The translations under genes and the position numbers were made by a program. Positions 48,349 through 58,404 of a stretch of DNA of 64,000 nucleotides are shown here, piece by piece (the stretch's first letter is position 1; the number at the start of each line of letters is the position of its first letter). The DNA is taken from NCBI RefSeq assembly GCF_047948215.1, contig NC_134458.1, forward strand, positions 139,112,536 to 139,176,535, read 5' to 3'. Below the pieces are notes generated by a model. It was not told the origin of the DNA. It ran no database searches and was given only the letters and a program-made list of their open reading frames with translations. The stretch is from Lycorma delicatula. Its lineage: Eukaryota; Arthropoda; Insecta; Hemiptera; Fulgoridae.

Positions 48349-50765
48349 AGGAGAGCAATATAGGAATTCTTCTTGAAAATAATTATAATTTTTATTTGTA
48401 AGCTGTCCTCTAAAAATGAAATAAATTCCTTCTTAAAATTAATAACTAAAAATTTGATAATTATACTGCATCAATAATTTCAGATTTTTCTATTGCAAGA
48501 AATGCAACACAACTTCTTCTATCCTGTATTGCTCAATGAACAGATCTTTGTTGTAATTAGTGTATGAATATTTGTCATAATAATTCTGTCTAAGTACTGA
48601 AAACCAATTAACTAAAGACGATTCCATTACTATTAAAATGGTTAGTGTAAGTTACCTAGTGTCTGTATGAAGTATATATGCTAAAATAATAAATTAGTTT
48701 TTTTTCTCTTGATTACTTCTAAAATCTTTTCGATTTTTAGATCTTTCAATGAACAAGTTATTGACAAATCATTACTTCATTCATTAGTCCCCAGTTTCAG
48801 TACCAGCATAACTTTCTATCAATAATTTCTTATACTGTATAACTTCATTTAACTTCCCTTAGTAACAATCACTAAGAAACATACTTGGAAATCTGTCACC
48901 CATTAGTTTCTTTCTGATTGTTTCAAGTCAGAATGGCCCATGTTCAGCAATAAAAAAAAGGTTGCTGTAAAATTATTTCTGCTCGTTCAGAAAATGGGGA
49001 TCTATTCATAAATTATTGTATCTTTTAATCTATAAACTAGTTTGATTTATGAATTAATCAATTATTTGACTTTTAAGTCTGAGGCATCTTTCCCAGACTT
49101 TGTCCAGGCTACTCATACAAGTTATTACAGAGCTCATTAAAGGTCTATTTAAGGATTCTTGTTCTTAAACATAATGAGAATATTAGATTATGATCTCATT
49201 TTTGATTATGCTTTGTTATCTTGGTACTCAATCCAGCTCATTAGATTGAATGCACACACACACACACAGAGAGAGAGAGAGAATAATGAGGTTTGGAAAA
49301 CCTATAAATTTTAAACCTTGAGTTAAATCAATATGAGCTCAGTACTTTTAGTTACCTTTCAGTGCAGCTGAAAACACACTTGCCTGTGGAACCCACTTCA
49401 CTATGTGTAATAACTAACATGTTTTAAAGTGGCATGATTTTATTATATGCTAATATATGACATGTTAGTCCATTCCAACACCTCCCTAGTCATTGAGTCA
49501 TCTCATCTATGTAAATCACAGCAACTATCGTGTCTAAAATCCTTGGGAGATAGGCTCAATTTAACCCAGATGATAGCGACACATCAAGTTTACTGAAAAA
49601 TAATGATGCATAACCAAGGTAAGTCACAATATACACTTTAGATTTCTTTGCTGGTGTAGGATTGAAAACATTGCAACACTTCTTTCAGTGAGCAGCCACT
49701 TTCCATGCTCTCATTGTAATGAGTCATAGGATTACAACATCCTATTTGTATGTATGCAGCCTTAGCCGAGTAATTTGCTATTCTACTCCTATGACTCACT
49801 TTGAGATATTAAAATAATATTTTTATAAAATAGGGTTCTGACTTAGATGATTAAATTGTGCCATGCCACAAATTCTAAATTCCAGTTTCAAAATTATGTT
49901 AATATTTTAATATACCCATTCTGTTTGGCAACATTAACCAACTCGCTCTTAAAATTAAATGAATAAATAAAAAATAATGTAAAAAAAATTATTGCTGCCT
50001 ACCAATCAAGCAATTCTACATTAATATGCATAACTGGATGTTTAATAAATACTTTTTCTATTTATAGTCATTTTCAGGGCATTATAAAAATATTTTATTA
50101 AATAATTTTTAATTAAAATAACCACTAATTAAGTCATTATTGTTAATTTAATTCGGGTATAAATAATCTACATACTCATATTATTAATCAACAACATATG
50201 ATCAGATACCTCTGTAAAAAACGAATCATAATGGCGCTGGTAAATTAAAATAAATTTCTGCTAGAAGTTGAAGGTTATCTTGTAAGTGTATGCTATAGTG
50301 TAATTTGTTATTAAATCTGATGTGAGTTTTTTCTTAATGATATTGTCAGTTTGTATTTTAATTAAGTAATGTAATATTTGGCGGTATTTTAAATCGCGTT
50401 CATTGTAATGTTGCCATGATGGTAACCAAAAATATTTTTTTCAAATTTTTCCATTTACAGAAACAATATTACTCTATTGATGAATTTTTGAATAATATTA
50501 ATTTAAAATAAACAACAATCTTTTGCATCCCATTCAGCGTGTACATAATTACGTTCTCAAATTTCTTTTTTGTAAACACCTGGATTGTTATTTACTTTAT
50601 AGTTGTTTTTCATATTTGTACATCTAATAACGTATTGTAGTAACATTATTTATGTGTCGGTATTTAAAATAATTATCGTGGACTTATATTTTATTTTAAA
50701 GTTGTGTATTATATGATGGGACTCGTATCTAGGTTGTACCATGATTTTCTTGACCGTCCAGGCAA
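48349..50765. other. Intergenic region between divergent genes, nothing recognised
   Basis: Contains a (CA)n(GA)n run at 49254-49282. The promoters of ACOX3 and of the plus-strand gene should lie somewhere in 46.9-50.7 kb, but no core promoter could be identified by eye. Confidence 0.4.
49254..49282. repeat. (CA)n(GA)n microsatellite
   Basis: ACACACAC run followed by AGAGAGAG. Confidence 0.85.
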
Positions 50766-50822
50766 ATGCTGGTGAAACTCTTTTTTGCCCATGAAGTGCC
50801 CAAGGAATACTCCGAAAAAAAT
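50766..50822 (+). CDS. Candidate first coding exon of an unidentified plus-strand gene
   Basis: The ATG at 50766 opens 19 codons (MLVKLFFAHEVPKEYSEKN) that end exactly at a GTATGT donor in phase 0. The next strong plus-strand exon, 60897-61128, also starts in phase 0. The join reads on into TSAKPVILKKQIKNVSEKRK without a stop. Upstream ATGs at 50713 and 50791 lie in other frames. I do not recognise the protein. Exon 1 is short, so the assignment rests on phase and donor quality only. Confidence 0.45.
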
Positions 50823-52219
50823 GTATGTTACACTTCTACAGTGTTGAATTACGAAATTTTTGGTGACTGTACTTTGTAAACTTACGAGGGATGTAACCTT
50901 GGTTAAAGGCGTTTTCGACGAATAATTTCAACTGTAACAAATAACTTATCTTAAATAAGATATTTTCCAAATTTCATCAAAATCGGATTTGATTTCCTAA
51001 TTGTATATAATTACCAAATTACCAGTGCTTTAATTTTTCGAAAAAATTTGATGTGAAGCACACTTTGTCTGTTTATTAGGTTATCATTAGTTACACATTT
51101 AAATAACACTATAAATTCGTACATTTTCGATTCATGCTAACATTGATAGTAAAAAATGTACCTTGTATATTTATGGAACCTAAACCTTCAATATATGTTC
51201 ATAATACAGTATTTGCTTTCAATTGTACTTACTTACAAATCAATATATTACTATATTACATATCATGAAAGTAGCCTGTATACTTTTTGAATTTAGTAAT
51301 AATTAATCTCCTTCTATCACATTACACGTGGTAGACCTAGTATAATTTGTAAATTTTTAAATAAATTATTGGATGTCTGTTACAGCTATTAACTGTATGA
51401 CTAAAGTAGGAATATCTGGTTAATGATTGCCTGACAGCTTAAAGCTTTGTGGACTATGTGCATTTCAAGGTAAGCCATGTACTGCTTGTTTGACAACATA
51501 TTATATCTTGTTTATATTCATAACCATTTGTTACATTCTTCCCTGTTTATAAATCCAACTTAATAATCCATATTTATTTAGGGTTTTTTAAACCGATTAT
51601 GAAAGGGACCGAACCTTAAATATAAATTTAACTGATGGTTGTTTTTAGATAAGTTTACTAAAAAAAAAAAAGCTGAAACTAGTTTATTCACACAGATGGA
51701 AAACAAAAATACAACTTGTAAACAGATATAATAGTCCTAATAAGGATAAAAGCTGTTAAAAAATCAAAAGTGCAATAAATTTTGAGAGTTGAACAAGTTA
51801 TCTCTTGCATTTGACATTTTTATTTAATAAATCGATTGAGTTAATCCTGTTAAAATTACAGGTAAAAATAATAAAAGGGAGTGGGTTTATTAGAAAAATG
51901 TTAATGTAAATTAATATTTAAAATATATATGTATGCAATTTATTAAGTATATATTCTAATCGCTAATTAGCAAAGTTTATAATTATTTTTTTGAAAATAT
52001 TCATTGAATATTAAACAAATTAGCAAAATTAAAAATATAAGTATTTATGCAACTTAAATTCTTAACCTTTTATATAGTTTAGGGATAAAATAATATAGGG
52101 TAGAAGAAGCACTGAGAAAATGCATAAATAATTTACCTGAAGAGTGTAAATATATTGTATACTGTGTTGCACATATCTACTACATACTTTGTTCTTATAA
52201 GATATAAAAAAGGATAGAG
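50823..52219. other. Intron of plus-strand gene, nothing recognised
   Basis: AT-rich with no supported coding sequence. The 50940-51060 segment resembles unclassified dispersed-repeat wording seen at 17700. Confidence 0.35.
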
Positions 52220-52224
52220 AGTTT

Positions 52225-52930
52225 TCTCTCTCTGCTATTGCTAAAGAACCATTTATTGTTAAGTGTAATTTTTATTATCATCCACCATGGATTAGTCTCA
52301 TTGGCCTGTTCCGGCATCCATCGCTTTCTTGAGCGTCCTATATCTCTTCTTCCCCTCGGTTTGTATCTCTATACTTTAGAAGGAAGTCTACAAAGCGGCA
52401 TATTCATCAAATGGTTATTACATCTTTTACGATATTACTTTAACGTACCCAGTAGTGGCATCACACTTCTTATCTCCTCATTCTTTATTCGGTCTACTCG
52501 AGTATATCCTTTGACCACTTTCAAAAACGTCATCTCAGCAGCCTGAATATATGACTCATCCCAACTCTGCAAAACCCACACTTTACTACCATAAGTAAGA
52601 ATAGGCACAACCATTTTTTGTAGACTTCTGTATTTCTGTCGTACAATAGATCACAATCAAGATAATTAAAAACTGATACCTGTTCCAAGATCTGCCCTTC
52701 CAAGACTATTTTTGAGCATATTGGATATTTACCTTTAAAAGCCATAATCTTTGATTTCACAGGCAAAATTTTCATACCCAGTTGCTTACTTGTGTGATTT
52801 AGGATCTAAATGGCAAGTTGTAACTTATCCTCACTATTAAAAATAATTATGATGACGTCTGCTTACATTAAAGAATTTAATAAAGTATCATCACAAAGCC
52901 TTGTGCCCGAGTCAACCTGATGTTTCCATC
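52225..52930 (-). pseudogene. LINE reverse-transcriptase C-terminal relic
   Basis: Minus-strand frames read ADVIIIIFNSEDKLQLA (decayed FADDxxxxxNSEDELQ), then GMKILPVKSKIMAFKGKYPI, then CSKIVLEGQILEQVSVFNYL, the KSKxMAFxG and FxYLG regions of a non-LTR RT. Further pieces (TLKYRKRCNNHLMNMPLCRL, RRDIGRSRKRWM) match the C-terminal GRPxxRW region. Frameshifted; no poly(A) tail found. Confidence 0.7.
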
Positions 52931-53295
52931 AGATGTAATTTTTATAGCTAATTTAAATAAATCTCGTTTCCAACATTTTAGAAAATTTTTCTTCTCAGTT
53001 TTTCCTTAATTGTCATTTTTATTTTCCAAGGTTTTAATTTAAAAAAAAGTTAAGTTTTAATTTTTTTAAAGATATATTGTATCATGTATGATTTTTGAAA
53101 ATTAATTTTATTTAGTAATTTCTGGTGATAGCATGTAATTTAGAACTTTATTAAGATATCTTTGTACTAAATTGTAAGGAAATACTCTAATTAAAATTTT
53201 TTGTATGTATTTTTAAATTAATTCTTTGAGATCATTTGAAAAATGAAGCAGATTTTTGCTAATACATAATATGTGCATACATTTGTGAGTACGTC

Positions 53296-53299
<4 letters not shown>

Positions 53300-53332
<33 letters not shown>
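53300..53332. repeat. (TA)n microsatellite
   Basis: About sixteen TA units. Confidence 0.9.
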
Positions 53333-53334
<2 letters not shown>

Positions 53335-53414
53335 AAATTTCAAATAATTCATCAACATATTGACTGCTGTACTAATTAAATTCAAAAAATAACTTAAACA
53401 CAAAACATTAAAGA

Positions 53415-53465
53415 CTAATACCAGTAGTCGACTTTCATGGGATCCCGCATCATCAGTGTTTATAT
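53415..53465 (-). ncRNA. Hammerhead-ribozyme-like motif, left arm
   Basis: Minus strand: intact core CUGAUGA (53456-53450), stem II region UGCGGGAUCCCAU, intact GAAA, palindromic stem III GUCGAC (53432-53427), then the UA of a CUA triplet and CUGGUA. Stem I is not formed with the upstream AAACA. Confidence 0.5.
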
Positions 53466-53682
53466 AATTCTATAATTATATCAAAAAATAACAAAAACAA
53501 AAAAAAAATAAAACTTAAAAAATTTAGAAAACATAAACTCTGACACAACCACAAAATTTGTAAACACAACTCCACGGCCATTACTGGAATGAGTTAACAC
53601 ATTTTATGGTTGTTAGATTTTATGTTTTCTAAATTTGTAAATTTTTATTTTTGTTATTTATTGACTTAATTATAGAATTATG

Positions 53683-53726
53683 TACCAACTGATGATACAG
53701 GAACCTGCAAAAGTCGACTATTGGTA
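53683..53726 (+). ncRNA. Hammerhead-ribozyme-like motif, right arm
   Basis: UACCAA (53683-53688), intact core CUGAUGA (53689-53695), stem II ACAGG/CUGC region, AAAA in place of GAAA, palindromic stem III GUCGAC (53713-53718), the UA of a CUA cleavage triplet, then UUGGUA (53721-53726), fully complementary to UACCAA. It is a complete fold except for the G12-to-A change. Confidence 0.6.
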
Positions 53727-53745
53727 TTAGTTTTTTTTAAAAGTT

Positions 53746-56074
53746 TTTTCTGTTACTGTGTTTGGTGGTTAAGTTATTGTTATATATATTTGTTTATTTA
53801 ACGTTGGTTAATGTTTTATTTGTTAAAATGTACATGTTAAAATAAAAAATGTAACCAGAGCAGATAACAGTATAGTACTTCTTCATTGCATTTTTCATAT
53901 AGGGAAAATAGTTAAGAAAATATTAATAAAAATAGTGTGTGTTCATTTAAACAGAATTAGCCATATTTACCTTTATCAGCTTTTCTTATAAGAGAATCTT
54001 ATGTGGACATCTCATGACTTCCTTGTATGCCTATTAAATTATATACACACTTTTTCTTTTTAAAATGAAAAGTTCATAAAATTTTATTTCATTAATAACT
54101 TTTATTGTTACTATTGAATTATTATTTATCGTAAAAACATTTTATAATCAGAGGTTAATAATTATTAATAAATCAATATATTTATATTGAAAAGAAAAAG
54201 TATTATAAAAAAAAGGAGAAGTCTGATTCTAACTGATGTGCCTTTCCCTTGTAAGATTCAGATATTTCATCAATTAAAATTTCATTGGGCTATATCTCTG
54301 GAACCAGTGACAATAAGTACCAGTTATAATATATTGTTGGAAAGCTCTCAATGATGGCTTATTACTACAGTTAAAAAATGTTCAAAATCCAAAAAAAATT
54401 GGATTTTGGACTTTTTTAGACACTTTTGGTTCAGTTGATTGCAGTTAAAAAGGTAGGTGCACAACTAGATGTTACAACAGTCCTAAATTCAAAATTTCAA
54501 CATCCTACGGCTAATCGTTTTTGAGTTATGCGAGGTACACTCTTATATACAGACATCATGCTGAAACTAGTCAAAATGGATTCAGGGTGGTCAGAATGGA
54601 TATTTCAATTGAAATCTGAAATTTTTCGTAATCACTTCATACAAGGAAGTAAAAATATTTTATTGAAATTCTATGCCTTATTTGGCATTCTAAAAATACA
54701 ATTGAAAAAAATAAAAACAAGATTAATTTTATTCAAATTACCTCAAATTATTTTTTGATAAAAAACAACATGAAGGAAATTGAAAGAAACTAAAGATGGT
54801 GGTACTCTAAGTTTAAAAATATATGTTATCCTCTGTGTAAGTATATTATACAGTATGATTGTAACTATATAATATTCTCCAAAGCAGTATGATACAAGAA
54901 AGATATAAGCATTACTTACATTGTTATTCCTTATTATATTATCTTATTATTTCATTTTTTATTTTTTCAATGAAGAATTTACTTCTAGAGATAACTGAAT
55001 CAGTTCTTTTATAAAAAAACTAAATTTTTATTGTATTTATTATGAATTAAAGAAAATCTATTTATCTTAGTAATAAATAATTTATTTAAAAAATTAAAAA
55101 AGAGAGGAATATATTCCTCTGTTTTATTATTTAGGTATGTTTTTTATTTTGATGGTATTTTTATATAAAAAGAAGTGGCATCTACAAAAGAAGTTTTTTT
55201 AATATATATTTCAGAATATTTAATATAGATTGTAAACAGAATGTTTTTTTTTTTTTTTACATTCTTGCAGATAATTTAATTAGAAATCTATTATACATTG
55301 ATATAATTTGAACTTATGACATATATTTTCATTAAGGCATTGACTCGTATATACTTGGGGAAAAAACATGACCACTTAAAGTTTCTTTATTTATTTTAGC
55401 AGCTGTTTACATCTAATTTTCTGTTTTTTAAAAAAATTATTCATCTTATTATTGCTTCTGATTAAAAAATTATTTCTCTATTGCAATTAATTAACTACTG
55501 TTAATTTTATTAGCATTTCAGATTGTGGTAATCAACTGTTAGTGACTTATAGTGTGCAGGATAGGCATCATGCTTTATGTTTTAAAATCATGCCAGAGAT
55601 CAAGACAATTTAGTTGTTTTATTAAATATACGTTACACTGTGTCTCATATCAGGTACGTTGATTCATTATTGCACTTTATTAATCACTATGATATTAACA
55701 GTTTATTTGAAAAGAGAATGTTAGAAGTTATACATTTTTTCCTTCACTTTCAAGAAGGAAAGAAAAAGTAATGAAATATTGTAGTCCATTGGAAAAAAAT
55801 TAAAAGACCCGCAAAATAAGAAAAGAAATTTTACTTTTCCAGCTGTTATTATTATGATAAAATTGAGGAAAAGTATTAATAGTTTTATATATATACACAT
55901 CATTACTTAAAAACATTTTTATAATTATTTTTTTTTTAATGTGATCAGGTTGCAACAATTACTTGCAAAAGGGGTGAGATAAAGAAAAAAAATTGTGAAA
56001 AGTAAATAAATGTAAAGACGGAATGGGTAATCTTAGGTGGTTTCAAGTGAGCGCATGTTTAGACTCCCAACTTA
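53746..56074. other. Intron of plus-strand gene; unclassified repeat at ~54230-54660
   Basis: The segment with AATGGATTCAGGGTGGTC and ATACAAGGAAGTAAAA looks like a dispersed non-coding repeat; I cannot name the family. The rest is AT-rich with nothing recognised. Confidence 0.35.
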
Positions 56075-56361
56075 ACCCACCAGGTTGGTCTAATGGTGAA
56101 CGCGTCTTCACAAATGAGCTGATTTTGAAGTCAGGAGTTCCAAGAATCATATCATAGTAAAGTTACTTTTATATGGATTTGAATACTAGATCATGGATAC
56201 TGGTGATTTTTTATGGTTGGGTTCTAATTAACCACACATCTCAGAAATGGTCAACCTGAGACTACAAGACTACACTTCACTTACACTCGTACATATCATC
56301 TTCATTCATCCTCTGAAGTAATACCTAACTGTGATTCCCGGAGGCTAAGCAAGGAAAAAAA
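56075..56361 (+). mobile_element. SINE1 copy
   Basis: Aligns end to end with 21589-21883: A box TGGTCTAATGGTGAACGCG, decayed B box, GGTTCTAATTAACCACACAT, tail CCCGGAGGCTAAGCAAGG. Flanks GACTCCCAACTT and GTCCCCCAACCT match at nine of twelve bases, a plausible old target duplication. Confidence 0.85.
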
Positions 56362-56394
56362 GTCCCCCAACCTGTATTTTAGCTGCTGTAGTCA

Positions 56395-57560
56395 CTATCT
56401 CAGTGTCATTTGCTTTTTAGCTGTGATAATGAAAAGAGGTAGTGTCATCAAGGTTGAAAAATGAGCCGGGTAAGTTTGTGCTACAAAAAATGCTCGAGAC
56501 AAACAGGCATGTGACCTACCACCAAATAGAGGTGTCCTTGGGCATTAATGGGCCAGTAGTTTGTGCTATACTGCAAGATCACTTTCAAGTTGGAATGTAT
56601 TTTGTACCCTTTGGGTGCCTCATAACTTGACTGATGATCAGGTAGCACATCTTGTTTAATGGTCCTGTACAATACTGAAAAAGTTTGAAAATGGAAATTT
56701 CTCTTTGTGAATAGTATTGTGACAGGTGACAAATCTTTGCTATAATATTACGATGTCCTGACCAAGGCTCAGAACAAAGTGTGGGTGTTCGAAAATCCAG
56801 ATTAGTGAAGAAGAGAATGGCAGCTGCATTTTTTAGTATGAGTGGAATTTTAGAGCAAGTTGTGTTGGAAACTTAAAAGACAATTATAGGGAAGTGGTAT
56901 ACCAAGGAATGGCTACCTAAAGTTGTAGAAGCTCTCAAGACACTACCCCCAAACTCAAGGATGGACACATGGTTTCTTCACTATGAAAATGTTTCAGCGC
57001 ACTGCTCTAATATTTGCTCTGTGTGTTTGGCCAGCAGTGGAATAAAACTGTTTGAGCACCCTCCCTCTCTACAGTCCTGACCTCACTCCATGTGAGTTCA
57101 CAAAAGAACGGAAAGGGAGGCATTTTATAAGTGATGATGACCTCCTAAACGATTGGGAAAATGAGTGTTACCAGATCTTAAGGATGGAGTCAGCGGGTTG
57201 GTCTAGTGGTGAATGCGTCTTTCCAAATCAGCTGATTTGGAAGTCAAGAGTTCCAGTGTTCAAGTCCTAGTAAAGGCAGTTACTTTTATACGGATTTGAT
57301 TACTAGATCGTGGATACCAGTGTTTTTTGGTGGCTGGGTTTCAATTAACCACACATCTCAGGAATGGTCGAACTGAGACTGTACAGGACTACGTTTTACA
57401 CTCATACATATCATCCTCTGAAGTAATACCGGAACGGTAATTCCCGGAGGCTAAACAAGAAAAAAAAGATCTTAAGGGTGGAAAAGTATATTATGTGTGG
57501 TGGAAATTATTTTGAAAATTATTTGAAGATTACAGACCTTTTCAAGTAATTTTTTGTTCA
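56395..57560 (+). pseudogene. mariner transposase relic, nearly full-length, split by a SINE
   Basis: Plus-strand frames in order: VLQKMLETNRHVTYHQIEVS and LGINGPVVCAILQDHF (helix-turn-helix linker), TDDQ, AQNKVWVF, VKKRMAAAFFSMSGILEQVV, KWYTKEWLPKVVEALKTLPP, NSRMDTWFLHYENVSAHC (decayed HHDNASxH), FEHPPSLQS (HPPYSPDL) and FISDDDLLNDWENECYQIL; then after the SINE MCGGNYFEKLF, the usual mariner C-terminus. Multiple stops and frameshifts; no terminal repeats identified. Confidence 0.8.
57189..57466 (+). mobile_element. SINE1 copy inserted in the mariner relic
   Basis: A box TGGTCTAGTGGTGAATGCG, B box AGTGTTCAAGTCCTAG, full body, tail CCCGGAGGCTAAACAAG. Flanked by a 16-bp duplication AGATCTTAAGGATGGA (57173-57188) and AGATCTTAAGGGTGGA (57467-57482), one mismatch. 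The mariner frame resumes after the second copy. Confidence 0.92.
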
Positions 57561-57676
57561 AATGGCACTAATTAGTTATCGTTTGAGGTTTTCTTAACCT
57601 CATTTTGTGATACCACCTTATTATGACATTTTTTCTTAACCACCTTATTGAGTTAAATATGAACATTTTTAATAAA

Positions 57677-58008
57677 AATTAGTAAAATTTTTGTATTAAT
57701 GTAATAGGTGATCTGCTGCTGTAGATAGTTAGTTCTCAGATGGCGCCACTGAAATGCTAAATTGTAATAAGAAAATAAATAAATAAAATTATAAGTATAA
57801 TCTTACCATACTTAACCTACGCTTGCTTCACTCACTAACCTTGACTAGCAAGTGAAGCGAACGTAGGTTAAGTTTGGCTATATTTATAATTTTATTTATT
57901 TATTTTCTTATTTCAATATAACATTTCAGAAGTGCCATCTAAGAACTAACTAACTACAGCAGTAGATGATCGCCTCCTACATTAATACCAAAATTTTTAA
58001 TCTTATTT
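57677..58008. mobile_element. Palindromic MITE (~150-bp arms)
   Basis: The left arm 57677-57832 and right arm 57850-58008 are inverted copies (GTATTAATG, CTGCTGTAG, TAGTTAGTTCT, AGATGGC, AGAAAATAAATAAATAAAAT and CTTAACCTACG blocks in both). The short loop is about 15-20 bp. No coding capacity. Confidence 0.8.
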
Positions 58009-58280
58009 AAGAAAAAAGTAAAACCTAAAGAATGGAAATAATTTTCAGCTTCAACATTAGACAGGGATTAAACCTTAAATCTTTTACGACAGTGCTAGGA
58101 TAATTAAGCTACATTTTTACTAGCATTTTTTTGTTTTGAATAGGAATCTACTAATATATGGTACTACATACCTATTAAAAAACAGCAACAGCATGTCACA
58201 TGATACAGTGCTGTTTAATTTCAGTAATCTACGGTAACTGGTGTATGGAATGAAGGTGCCATTCTGTTGACTTTCAACAT

Positions 58281-58385
58281 GTTTATAGTGGTATCATCTT
58301 TGTCTTTCATCCAGAAGGTTCTGTGTTTGAATCCTGGTCTCTCTTGCCTTTTTCATGTAGTGTAAATCACATTCTGATGTGTAAG
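58281..58385 (+). repeat. SINE2-like head fragment upstream of the RTE-like ORF
   Basis: TAGTGGTATCATCTTTGTCT, TTTCATCCAGAAGGTT and GTTTGAATCCTGGTC match the SINE2 head in order, with a diverged A box and a B box. The tail is missing and the RTE-like sequence follows directly. Confidence 0.5.
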
Positions 58386-58404
58386 TTTTAAAATTAGGTA
58401 AAGA

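Larger units (their letters stand above)
53405..53745. repeat. Foldback repeat with a hammerhead-like motif in each arm
   Basis: The left arm (53405-53545) and right arm (53595-53745) are inverted copies: ACTAATACCARTAGTCGACTT, CATCATCAG and TAATTCTATAATTA blocks, and the AAATTTAGAAAACATAAA inner block occur in both. Each arm carries a hammerhead-like core reading toward the outside. Confidence 0.75.

Noticed and set aside
50713..50775. ATG ATG GGA CTC ... as first exon of the plus-strand gene
   Set aside because: The frame stops after 20 codons and its only donor (GTGAAA) leaves a phase that does not fit the exon at 60897; the ATG at 50766 fits better.
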